Shown piece by piece: positions 1-7,791 of a DNA stretch of 64,000 nucleotides (position 1 is its first letter; every line of letters begins with the position of its first letter). Made by a program: the position numbers and the translations under genes. Source of the DNA: Sinimarinibacterium arenosum. Its GTDB lineage: Bacteria > Pseudomonadota > Gammaproteobacteria > Nevskiales > Nevskiaceae. Below the pieces are notes generated by a model, which saw only the letters and a list, made by a program, of their open reading frames with translations, ran no database searches and was not told the DNA's origin. Location: contig NZ_SUKF01000010.1 of the NCBI RefSeq assembly GCF_005047655.1, forward strand, positions 62,001-126,000, written 5' to 3'.

Positions 1-246
1 ATCTCCGCTGGCGCGGAATCGTTCGATCAGAATGCGGGCAACCTCCGCCGCCGTCGCCGGCGGCAGGGCCCGGTCGGTTCCGCCCGGCACGCGGGGAACC
101 GACGCCGGAAGTGACGCCAGAATCATGGCGTCGTCCTGCGGTCGGTACGGTGCCGCGGCGACCACCGCCGCATTCAGTATCGACGCGACGCCGAGCAACA
201 AAAACCCCCGCGCACGGCGGGGGTACCTGGAACGGTTACTCGGCAT
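1..246 (-). CDS. Exported protein of unknown function, N-terminal 82 residues only
   Basis: This minus-strand reading frame begins at 246 and runs off the left edge, so only its first 82 codons are visible. The start ATG lies 3 bp after the stop of the lipoprotein gene, so it is probably the third gene of the DUF4331 operon. The N-terminus has arginines, then a hydrophobic stretch (about residues 14-33) ending in Ala-rich residues, which looks like a signal peptide. The mature part starts APYRPQDDA and contains no family motif I recognise. Such operons often carry a repeat protein here, but that is inference. A terminator-like hairpin lies inside the signal-peptide codons (197-223). Confidence 0.7.
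   Translation of the reverse strand, partial: MPSNRSRYPRRARGFLLLGVASILNAAVVAAAPYRPQDDAMILASLPASVPRVPGGTDRALPPATAAEVARILIERFRASGD
197..223 (-). terminator. Intrinsic-terminator-like hairpin inside a coding region
   Basis: Read on the minus strand, CCCCCGC, a 5-nt loop and GCGGGGG form a perfect 7-bp GC stem followed at once by TTTTTGTT. It lies within codons 8-16 or so of the 1-246 gene and 27-49 bases past its start. It could end transcription after the lipoprotein gene or act as an attenuator for the downstream gene. Shape is clear; function is inferred. Confidence 0.5.
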
Positions 247-249
247 GCT

Positions 250-501
250 TTAGCGCGACACCGGCAGCGGATCGGTGGTGTCGTCGGTGTCGTTGAACGC
301 AAATGCCCCGTCGTTGATCGGAAACGGCTCGGCGTCCTCAGGACTCGACTGCGCCAGTCCCGCAACAGCCGCAGTCGTCGAGGATGACGGAGGCGGCGTA
401 TTGCCGCCTCCGGAACCGTTGTCGTCATTGCCGCAGGCCGACAGCAGCAACACGCAAACCGATACCGCCGCAGCGCTGATCCAGCTCTTTGGTTCCGGCA
501 T
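250..501 (-). CDS. Small lipoprotein, 83 aa
   Basis: The protein has a short N-terminus, a hydrophobic run and a lipobox LLLSAC with the lipidated cysteine at residue 23, so it should be anchored in the outer or inner membrane. The remaining 60 residues are low complexity (Gly, Pro, Ser, Thr) followed by an acidic tail, with no recognisable domain. The start lies 3 bp downstream of the DUF4331 stop and its own stop is 3 bp before the next start, so the three genes are tightly packed and probably one operon. No function can be assigned. Confidence 0.75.
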   Translation of the reverse strand: MPEPKSWISAAAVSVCVLLLSACGNDDNGSGGGNTPPPSSSTTAAVAGLAQSSPEDAEPFPINDGAFAFNDTDDTTDPLPVSR

Positions 502-504
502 GAC

Positions 505-2037
505 CTAGCTCCGGCTGGCGACAGGCTGCGTGCTCGGCGAGCCGGGCAGCGGATTGTTCAAGTACGGAAATGCCGTCAGATAGTCGTCCGGATTCGGCCG
601 CGCGCCGTCGGTGTACTTGAGCTGGCGTGAGGCCGCGGAATCCGGATCGACGTCCGCAGGAATCAGCACACCCATCGCTGCGCGCAGCGCAATGTCCACG
701 ACATCGTCGATCGGTCGACGTCCATTGGGGAACCCGGCCAGGTCCCCGGCGAGCACACCGAGATCCTGCTGATTCTCCACCGTCGTCGGTGCGATCGAGG
801 TATTCAGACGCAGCATCTCCGAGGGCACTGAGTTGGAATCATCAGTCTTGGTCAAGCCGTCGACGCCGGTCAGAAACACCGCGATCAGGTCCGTACGCGG
901 AAAAACGTCCGGCGCCTTCACTCCCGCGCCGCCGAACAGGATTTCGAGCAGCTCCGGCAGTGTCGGATTGAACACGTAGTCTGCAAAGCGTGCAGCGTCA
1001 TCCTTGGGTTCGGTCGCATTGAACAGATCCTTGTCGGGCAGACCGATCACCACTTCGTTGACCAGCGGCGAGCCCAGACGCGACACCTGGGTCCAGGCGC
1101 CGCCCTCGAGCACTGCGCCAGTATTGGTGGCAGGGGCATCCTGCGTTCGACGCTGCGGCATCGGATTGACGACACGCGCCTGACGCAGACTGGCCGTAGT
1201 CCACCCACCGATAATCGGACTGTTATCATCCCGCGTCAGACAGCTGATCGGCACCTCCAGCGCCAGCGAGGTGACGTTCTTGTCGGCAATGGTGTTCTGC
1301 TCGGCACTGCGCGCCACTTCACCGCCCCCCAGTTCCTCGACCGGGGCTGCGATGTTGACCAGATCGAAGGTCTCCCCCAGGTTCACGACAAAACCTTCGC
1401 GCCGCTGACCGACGAACACGCGCGCATCACCGCAGTTCGGAATCGAGACGGTGTGCACAAAGCTGGATGCGTAGGCGGGATAGTCGGCAATCGACTTGTT
1501 GCCGATGTTGTCGATGGGCTTGGACAGACTGCGCGTACCGTCCATCTTGTCGCTGACCGGCATTCGCATGCCGGTACGGCGGTCGCCGTAGACCACATCG
1601 ACGGTGTAGCTCTCGAGCACGTTCTGCGCCGAATTGTCCGCTGCGCTGATGACGCCGATATTGGCCAGCGGCACCGGGACCAGCTTGTCACCCGCCATCA
1701 CGGCGAGCCCGCGTGTGACCGTGTTGAAGCGAAACTGGAAGGTGACGTCCTCGACACCATCGCCGCTGTTGTCGATCAGAATCTCGTACAGCGCGTTCGG
1801 ATCCAGCGAGAAGTAATTCGGACCACCGTAGGCATCCTGCAGCGGCAGATAGTTGGCGATCAGGGTCACCGTATCGGACTTGCCGCTTTCGTAACTGCGA
1901 AACATGTAGAAATCGGTGCCATCGACTTTCGGCGCCGTGGTGATGAATGGGGCTTCACGATGACTCGACGCGTGCGCAAGGCCGGCGCTAAGCGCAAGGA
2001 CCAACGCGGTTGACACACTCAAACTGAGTTGTTGCAT
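505..2037 (-). CDS. DUF4331 family secreted protein
   Basis: 510 aa. A signal peptide (residues 1 to about 23) precedes the hallmark SSHREAP motif that starts the mature part of DUF4331 proteins; the KVDGTDFYMFRSYE segment following it is also typical. The family is widespread in proteobacteria and has no established biochemical role; it is usually periplasmic or extracellular. The start is supported by GGGGAGAG a few bases upstream of the ATG. It heads a minus-strand cluster with a small lipoprotein and another exported protein. Family membership is confident; function is unknown. Confidence 0.9.
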   Translation of the reverse strand: MQQLSLSVSTALVLALSAGLAHASSHREAPFITTAPKVDGTDFYMFRSYESGKSDTVTLIANYLPLQDAYGGPNYFSLDPNALYEILIDNSGDGVEDVTFQFRFNTVTRGLAVMAGDKLVPVPLANIGVISAADNSAQNVLESYTVDVVYGDRRTGMRMPVSDKMDGTRSLSKPIDNIGNKSIADYPAYASSFVHTVSIPNCGDARVFVGQRREGFVVNLGETFDLVNIAAPVEELGGGEVARSAEQNTIADKNVTSLALEVPISCLTRDDNSPIIGGWTTASLRQARVVNPMPQRRTQDAPATNTGAVLEGGAWTQVSRLGSPLVNEVVIGLPDKDLFNATEPKDDAARFADYVFNPTLPELLEILFGGAGVKAPDVFPRTDLIAVFLTGVDGLTKTDDSNSVPSEMLRLNTSIAPTTVENQQDLGVLAGDLAGFPNGRRPIDDVVDIALRAAMGVLIPADVDPDSAASRQLKYTDGARPNPDDYLTAFPYLNNPLPGSPSTQPVASRS

Positions 2038-2191
2038 GAATCTCTCCCCGCGGCCACGCCGCTTTTCACTGGCTGAGTCGGGGTATACGGACGAATTCGC
2101 TCATTGGATTCAGCAAACCAGTCCAATGGCTGGGCCAAGGCAATTCGAACCCAGTTAGAATCGAAATTCCCGTTCATCCTCAGGAATGCCC

Positions 2192-3379
2192 ATGTCCACA
2201 AACGATCCGATCGTCGTTACCGCCGCCACCCGCACGCCGATGGGCGGCATGCTCGGAATGCTGTCGCCTCTTTCCGGCGCACAGCTGGGCGCATTCGCGA
2301 TCAAGGCTGCGATCGAGCGCAGTGGCCTGGCAGCTGATGCCGTCGACGAAGCGATCATGGGCTGCTGCCTTCCGGCTGGACAGGGTCAGGCTCCGGCGCG
2401 GCAGGCGGTACGCGGCGCCGGACTCGCTGACGCCACGGGCGCCACCACGATCAACAAAATGTGCGGCTCCGGCCTCAAGGCGGTGATGCTGGCACACGAT
2501 CTGATCAAGGCCGGCAGTGCTGGCATTGTCGTCGCCGGCGGCATGGAGAGCATGACCAATGCGCCGTATCTGATGCTCAAGGGCCGCTCGGGATATCGGT
2601 ACGGCCACAGTGAGCTGCTCGACCACCTGGCGCTGGACGGGTTGGAGGACGCCTACGAGAAGCGCACCCCGATGGGGGTATTCGCCGAACGCACCGCCGA
2701 GCAGTTCGGCTTCAGCCGAGAGCAGCAGGACGAATTTGCGATCGCATCGCTGGCGCGCGCAAAGCGGGCCAATGAGGACGGCAGTTTCGCGTTCGAGATG
2801 GCGCCGGTGGAGATCGCCGGTCGCGATGGCGTCGAGCGCATCGAACGCGACGAACAGCCGTTCAAGGGCCGGCCGGACAAGATTCCCACGCTCAAGCCCG
2901 CGTTCAAAAAGGACGGCACCATTACTGCGGCGAATGCCAGCTCGATCTCTGACGGTGGCGCTGCACTGACGGTCATGTCGGCGTCGCGCGCTGACAAGCT
3001 GGGCGCGCGGCCGCTCGCACGCATCGTCGCGCATGCGACCCACGCGCGCCTGCCCGCAGAGTTTTCCATCGCGCCGGTCTACGCGATCAGCGACGTCCTC
3101 GCCAAAGCCGGCTGGAGCGTCGGCGATGTGGATCTGTGGGAGATCAACGAAGCCTTCGCCGTTGTCACGATGGCGGCGATGAAAGAACACGGCCTGGCGC
3201 ATGACACCGTCAACATCCATGGCGGCGCCTGCGCGCTGGGCCACCCGATCGGCGCCAGCGGCGCACGCATCGCTGCGACGCTGCTGGGCGCGCTGAAGAA
3301 AACCGGCGGCAAACGCGGCATTGCGAGCCTGTGCATCGGCGGCGGCGAAGCCGTCGCAGTCGCATTCGAGATGCTGTGA
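2192..3379 (+). CDS. Thiolase (acetyl-CoA C-acyltransferase)
   Basis: 395 aa. It makes or cleaves the carbon-carbon bond of 3-ketoacyl-CoA in fatty-acid or related beta-oxidation, or condenses acetyl-CoA. The active-site set is visible: nucleophilic Cys91 in NKMCGSGLK, His351 in the GHPIGASG block and Cys381 in SLCIGGGEA. Length matches the family. An in-frame ATG at 2186 sits directly on the AGGA motif; the ATG at 2192 has AGGA at a 6-nt spacing, so it is preferred. The stop overlaps the start of the next gene by 4 bp, implying translational coupling to an exported lipoprotein. Confidence 0.93.
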   Translation: MSTNDPIVVTAATRTPMGGMLGMLSPLSGAQLGAFAIKAAIERSGLAADAVDEAIMGCCLPAGQGQAPARQAVRGAGLADATGATTINKMCGSGLKAVMLAHDLIKAGSAGIVVAGGMESMTNAPYLMLKGRSGYRYGHSELLDHLALDGLEDAYEKRTPMGVFAERTAEQFGFSREQQDEFAIASLARAKRANEDGSFAFEMAPVEIAGRDGVERIERDEQPFKGRPDKIPTLKPAFKKDGTITAANASSISDGGAALTVMSASRADKLGARPLARIVAHATHARLPAEFSIAPVYAISDVLAKAGWSVGDVDLWEINEAFAVVTMAAMKEHGLAHDTVNIHGGACALGHPIGASGARIAATLLGALKKTGGKRGIASLCIGGGEAVAVAFEML

Positions 3380-4353
3380 TCCATCCCAGGGGGCCGAAAC
3401 TCGCCGCGCTGGCAGCGCTTGCGCTGCTGACCGCGGCGTGCGGCCCGGAGCAGCACGACCATGCGGGCGCCGCAGCGGTTGATCCCGCCACGCTGTGTGT
3501 CAGCAGCGACTGCGGCAGCGTGGTCGAACAGCTGACCATTCCGGACGCCGAAAACATCCTGTTCAGTGACGATGGTCGCCTGTTCGTCTCGGGCGGCCTG
3601 AACGTTTACGAGATCACCCGCGATGACGGCGGCCTTGTCGCGAATGCGCTGTATCAGGGCAGCTGCAATTTCACCGGCCTGGCCATCATCGGCGACGTGC
3701 TCTACGCCAATTGTTTCGACGGCCGCTTGTACGCGGCACGCCTGACTGCCGCTCCGGCATTGCAGCCGATCCATGCACTGGGGCTGGCCGCACCCAACGG
3801 TCTGGTCGCCGGGCCGGACCATGACCTGTATCTGGTCAACGGCCCGCTCGCGACAACGGCGTTGCCCGATCCGAAAATCGTACGGCTCACGCTCGACCCG
3901 GCCGATCCGTTCACCGTACAGGAGCAGACAGACTGGTTCAGTGCCGGCCTGCTTGGCCCCAACGGACTGCAGCGGAGCGGACGTACCCTGTATGTGAGCA
4001 ATACCGGCCTGGGTGGCCTCGGCGAAATTCGGACCGTCACGATCAACGCCGACAATACTGCCGGTGCCTCGACCCAGCTCGCGAGCTTCCTCAGCGTGCC
4101 CGACGACTTCAGTCTGATCGACAACTACATCCTCAGCAGCTGGTATCTGAGCGGCCAGATCGCCTTGATCGATCCACAGGGTTCAGTCATCGCCAATACC
4201 GACATCGGCAGCTTCAGCTTTCCATCCCAGGTGCGCGTGGGCCGGCCACCGCTTTTCCCGCCCGAGGATCTGCTGATCACCGAAAAAGGCCTGATCGGAG
4301 ATACCGGATCGTCGATCGGCAACGTCCTGTCGGTGTTCCGCCGCAACGGTTGA
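3376..4353 (+). CDS. Lipoprotein with SMP-30/NHL-like propeller features
   Basis: 325 aa from a GTG start that overlaps the thiolase stop (GTGA). Longer ATG frames exist from 3331, but the GTG gives a clean lipoprotein signal: short Arg/Lys start, hydrophobic run and lipobox LTAAC with Cys22. The mature part has recurring short strands and phrases such as NGLVAGPDHDLYLVNG and GPNGLQRSGRTLYVSN that resemble beta-propeller blades of the gluconolactonase/NHL type. No catalytic metal ligands can be assigned with confidence. Coupling to a cytosolic thiolase is unusual and suggests a shared substrate pathway, which is inference. Confidence 0.75.
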   Translation: MIHPRGPKLAALAALALLTAACGPEQHDHAGAAAVDPATLCVSSDCGSVVEQLTIPDAENILFSDDGRLFVSGGLNVYEITRDDGGLVANALYQGSCNFTGLAIIGDVLYANCFDGRLYAARLTAAPALQPIHALGLAAPNGLVAGPDHDLYLVNGPLATTALPDPKIVRLTLDPADPFTVQEQTDWFSAGLLGPNGLQRSGRTLYVSNTGLGGLGEIRTVTINADNTAGASTQLASFLSVPDDFSLIDNYILSSWYLSGQIALIDPQGSVIANTDIGSFSFPSQVRVGRPPLFPPEDLLITEKGLIGDTGSSIGNVLSVFRRNG

Positions 4354-4429
4354 GTCAACTACGGGTTAGCGTGCAGGCAATCGCGGGCCGCGCGCTCCCA
4401 TCGCCCAGCGCTTCCCAATGCCTCCGGGA

Positions 4430-6511
4430 TCAGTCGTGCGTCATTTCCTGGACGAGACTTTCGGCGTGATACACCTTCGTCAGCACTTCGGCGATGGCCG
4501 CACTGTGCACGGCGACGCTGCGACTCCGCGCCTCATCGAACCAGAACTTTCCACTCAGCGAATGGATGTTGCCGTCGAATGCCAGACCAACCACTTCGGC
4601 TTCGCGATTGATCACCGGACCACTGGTGTTGTCTCCGAAGACATCGTTGGTCGTGACGAAATTGAATCGCGTATCCAGGTCGAGCGTGGTTCTGGCTGCC
4701 AGCCAGCCATCCGGCAAACGAAACGGGTCGAACCCGGTCGCGCGGTCGAAAATCTCTTTCAACGTGGTGAAAGGCTCCACCGCCTGCCCCTTCTCGATCC
4801 AGCCGCGCACCTCTCCGTAGGACAGGCGCAATGTAGACGTCGCATCCGGATATGCCGAGGTCCCGAACTGCGCGAGACGCAGTTGCTCGATGGTTGCCGC
4901 GTTGTGGGCTTCAACTGCCTCGACCTCCGACTCGTAGCGTGAACGCAGATCACGCGAGATCGTATCGACCGCGCGCGCCAGCTGGATGAATGGATCCTTC
5001 GACTTCGCTATGGCTTCAACGCCTTCGGCCCAGAGGCGCTGTCGCACGGCGACCTCGCCCAGCTGCGTGCCGTCGACCAGATGCTCCGACACCACTTCGG
5101 GCGACTCACGCGCCAGCACCAGCTTGACCACCGGATCGTCAGCGCCGAGTTGCGTGCGCATGGTGTCCAGCGACCACGCCAGCTTGGTTTTCTCGTAGTC
5201 CGGATAGATCGGCGTAGTGCTGAACAGGATCTGCTGCAAGCGCGGCAGCGACGCGTCCTGATATTCCGGCAACCGCTCTGCGTTCGGCTTCGCGCGCTCC
5301 TCGGCCGCGCGAACCAGATGACGCGCGATCGTGAAATAGCGGGAATACAGCCCGCGCCGGCCTTCCAGCAGCCGGTACGGCGCCTCAATCTCACGGTAAC
5401 GCCGCTGCGCGTTCGCAATCGCAATCCAGGGATCGTTGTCCGCGGTTCCTTTGTAGGCTGAGCGGAGCGCCTCTTCCTGCGCGCGTTTCTGTTCCAGCAG
5501 CGCCGGATCGAGCAAGGCATCCAGCTCGCCGCGAAACTCCTTCAGATGACTTTCGGCATGGGCCAGATCGGCCTGCGCCTGCCGTGCTGCCTCGGCACTG
5601 CCGCGGCTGTACTGCCACAACAGCCCGCGCTGCTCGGAGTAATACGCGAGATACTCGGTCAGATCGACGTCGCGCATGCGCAGCAGCTGGGCCACCGTCA
5701 GCTGGCGCTCGCCATCTCCGGGGTGACCCGTGATCATCGTCAGCTCGCCCGGCTGCGCGCCGGCCGGATTCAGCTTGAGGTGGTGAGCAACCGACGCTGG
5801 TTTTCCGTTCTCATAGGCGCGCAGAAGCCCTATGTCGAAGGTGTAGCGCGGGAAATTGAAATGATCGGGGTCGCCACCAAAGAAGCCGGCGCGGTATTCG
5901 GGCGAAAACACCAGACGCACGTCCCGGAGCCGGTAATAGCGGTACAGGGCATAGCGTCCGCCGTTATACAACTCGACCACGTCGCAATGGACCGTCGCAG
6001 ACTCCGCTCCGACGCAAGTCGATTCAAGATCGGCAATTTGCGTATTGCGCGCTTCGACAAACGCCCGCCCTTCCAGTCCCTCAGTGGCGGCATTGATGCT
6101 CGCAGTGACGTCGGTGATGGCATCCAGCCGATTGACCTCTGCCGATGGACAGGCCAGTTCCTGATCCCGCTTGTGCGCGACAAAGCCGTTATTGACGACA
6201 TCGCGCTTGCCTCCTGAAAGCTCCCGCGCGCAGTCGAGTACGCAGTGCGCGTTGGTCAACACCAGGCCATCGGCGGACACAAACGCGCCAGAGCAGCCGC
6301 TGGCCAGCCGCACCGTGGACTGCATCACGCGTTCGGTCCACCCCGCGTCCGGCTCAAATCCGTACTTCGCTTTGATCTGCGCAACTGGCAGATTGTCCAG
6401 GGTCCATAGCCCTTCCGCGGCCCGCGCAGTGGTGCCAAACCCGCAGATCCATACGAGCGTGCCCAACACCAGCGGTGCGTACCAGCCCGCGGGCTGTTGA
6501 TGAATCTGCAT
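4430..6511 (-). CDS. S46 family dipeptidyl-peptidase-like protein
   Basis: 693 aa with a signal peptide (about 1-31, cut near TARA|AEG). S46 enzymes (DPP7/DPP11) are periplasmic chymotrypsin-fold exopeptidases. The catalytic His is in LTNAHC (His89) and the GDPDHFNFPRYTFD block carries the conserved Asp. The usual GNSGSP serine motif instead reads DNTSGP, so the expected Ser position is Thr629 with Ser630 beside it. Twenty-five residues further on is Gly654, the position that in DPP7 is Gly (hydrophobic P1) and in DPP11 is Arg. An upstream ATG at 6595 is rejected because AGGGGGTG precedes the ATG at 6511. Family sure; activity uncertain. Confidence 0.88.
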   Translation of the reverse strand: MQIHQQPAGWYAPLVLGTLVWICGFGTTARAAEGLWTLDNLPVAQIKAKYGFEPDAGWTERVMQSTVRLASGCSGAFVSADGLVLTNAHCVLDCARELSGGKRDVVNNGFVAHKRDQELACPSAEVNRLDAITDVTASINAATEGLEGRAFVEARNTQIADLESTCVGAESATVHCDVVELYNGGRYALYRYYRLRDVRLVFSPEYRAGFFGGDPDHFNFPRYTFDIGLLRAYENGKPASVAHHLKLNPAGAQPGELTMITGHPGDGERQLTVAQLLRMRDVDLTEYLAYYSEQRGLLWQYSRGSAEAARQAQADLAHAESHLKEFRGELDALLDPALLEQKRAQEEALRSAYKGTADNDPWIAIANAQRRYREIEAPYRLLEGRRGLYSRYFTIARHLVRAAEERAKPNAERLPEYQDASLPRLQQILFSTTPIYPDYEKTKLAWSLDTMRTQLGADDPVVKLVLARESPEVVSEHLVDGTQLGEVAVRQRLWAEGVEAIAKSKDPFIQLARAVDTISRDLRSRYESEVEAVEAHNAATIEQLRLAQFGTSAYPDATSTLRLSYGEVRGWIEKGQAVEPFTTLKEIFDRATGFDPFRLPDGWLAARTTLDLDTRFNFVTTNDVFGDNTSGPVINREAEVVGLAFDGNIHSLSGKFWFDEARSRSVAVHSAAIAEVLTKVYHAESLVQEMTHD

Positions 6512-6831
6512 GATCACCCCCTGCATCCTGAGGTCCGGAACCGTGCCCCAGTAACGGACAGCATACCGCGGCCAGCCCGAACACCATCGCTGCACCGTGC
6601 GTCACACGCGCCACCGCAGACTCACCAGTGTTCGCATGCGTCGGAAGTGAAGCAAGCTTTTACAGCATCCAGCAGTTGCGCCTGCAGGTCCGGCGACTGC
6701 TGCGGGCAATTCCCGTACTGATGGACTGAAAGCCCGGATCGGCGTCGAAGTGACCGTTACGCCGAAAAATATATCGTCAAGCGGGCTGTGTGCGCCCACT
6801 GAGACGCTGCCCTATCCCGCTTGCCCGGCAT
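6512..6831. other. 320-bp gap between the acyl-CoA-binding protein gene and the S46 gene
   Basis: I find no convincing gene. The part near 6511-6530 carries the S46 ribosome-binding site and presumably its promoter. An AT-rich patch (AAAAATATAT near 6765) is the only promoter-like sequence. One minus-strand frame (about 6625-6735) reads like protein for some 36 codons but has no start codon. Confidence 0.4.
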
Positions 6832-7113
6832 TCAGCCGTAGCGCTGTTCCACCGACTCAACCTCCGCGATGTAGCGCTGCATTGCCGCGTCCCGCGAGGT
6901 GCCCTTGAGCTTGGCCCAGGCGTCGTACTTGAATCGACCGATCACATCCAGCATGCCCGGCCGCTTGCCGCTGACATCGCCGTCGGTCGCCTGCCGGAAC
7001 AGCGCGTACATCCGCAGCTTGTAGTCGGTATCCGGCTTGAATGCACCGTCTGCCGGTGCGGTACGGACTTTCTCGACCGCGGCCTGGAACCGCGTTTGCA
7101 GTGAATCAGTCAT
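6832..7113 (-). CDS. Acyl-CoA-binding protein (ACBP)
   Basis: 93 aa, the normal size for a free ACBP, a small four-helix cytosolic protein that binds medium- and long-chain acyl-CoA esters and shuttles or buffers them. Diagnostic motifs are YKLRMYALFRQATDGD (residues 31-46) and KYDAWAKLKG (62-71), which hold the ligand-binding Tyr and Lys residues. The longer frame upstream is rejected because the family starts close to MTDSLQTRFQ. It sits 40 bp downstream of an SRPBCC gene on the same strand, so the two are likely co-transcribed and both probably handle hydrophobic ligands. Confidence 0.93.
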   Translation of the reverse strand: MTDSLQTRFQAAVEKVRTAPADGAFKPDTDYKLRMYALFRQATDGDVSGKRPGMLDVIGRFKYDAWAKLKGTSRDAAMQRYIAEVESVEQRYG

Positions 7114-7153
7114 GACTTCGATACTCTTTAGCGTGAATGTCGTAGCGCTGCAT

Positions 7154-7624
7154 TCAGCCGGTGCGCCCGCCCAGGGTCTCGCACAAACGGCTGATATAGG
7201 TGTCCACGCTACGGGTGAACTCCGCCGTGACGAACGGTTCAGCCACGGAACGCAGCAAGCGCGGAACCGGCACGTCCAGAGCCCCATGGGTGTGAAACGC
7301 GATGGCGGTACCCGCCGCAATCGGCGTCAGCGTCCACTGCCCCTGAATGCGACCGTTGCCGACCTTGGGCACTGGCGTCCAGACCACGCTGCGTTGCTGA
7401 GCATCCGGTTGATAGCGGCAGGCATACACCACCTGGTGCGAAATGCCCGCAGTACCCATCGGCTCCATTTCCCAACGGTACGCGTTGTCTCCGAGCTCGA
7501 CCAGCTGCTTCAGCTTGGGGAAATGCCCGACCGACCGCGGGACATCCGCCAACAAGTCGAAAGCGTGCTCGGCGGGCACGCCCACCTGAAATTTCCGTCT
7601 CAGCTCGATTGCAATCTCGGCCAT
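7154..7624 (-). CDS. SRPBCC (START-like) ligand-binding protein
   Basis: 156 aa. The pattern of alternating strands with a final helix (PFVTAEFTRSVDTYIS) is that of the SRPBCC/polyketide-cyclase fold, which encloses a hydrophobic cavity for lipids or aromatic molecules. A paralogue lies at 40766-41230: both share the HFPKL/RFPKLR segment, a WEM-P-G stretch, HQV-YA-RYQ-D and a VPVPLxxR segment in the same order. It precedes the ACBP gene by 40 bp in the same direction, which supports a role around acyl-CoA or lipid handling. No catalytic residues are evident. Confidence 0.85.
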   Translation of the reverse strand: MAEIAIELRRKFQVGVPAEHAFDLLADVPRSVGHFPKLKQLVELGDNAYRWEMEPMGTAGISHQVVYACRYQPDAQQRSVVWTPVPKVGNGRIQGQWTLTPIAAGTAIAFHTHGALDVPVPRLLRSVAEPFVTAEFTRSVDTYISRLCETLGGRTG

Positions 7625-7791
7625 CGATTGGATCTCCTCACCTGGATTGACTTCGCCTGCTTCGCCATGGCCGCGCTACACTCAAGGCCTGCGTACTGGC
7701 AGGCGAAGAATTGCGTGTTCGCATTCCGGCGCGCATTGGCTGAACTGACACGCCACGCTGTTGACCGAAGCTTATGGATCGGGAGATGCGC

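Noticed and set aside
2180-3244. 354-codon frame opposite the thiolase
   Set aside because: Antisense to thiolase active-site codons; no family features.
6602-6799. 65-codon minus-strand ORF and an overlapping start-less frame in the ACBP-S46 gap
   Set aside because: Neither has a ribosome site or domain; the second reads like protein for only about 36 codons and lacks a start.
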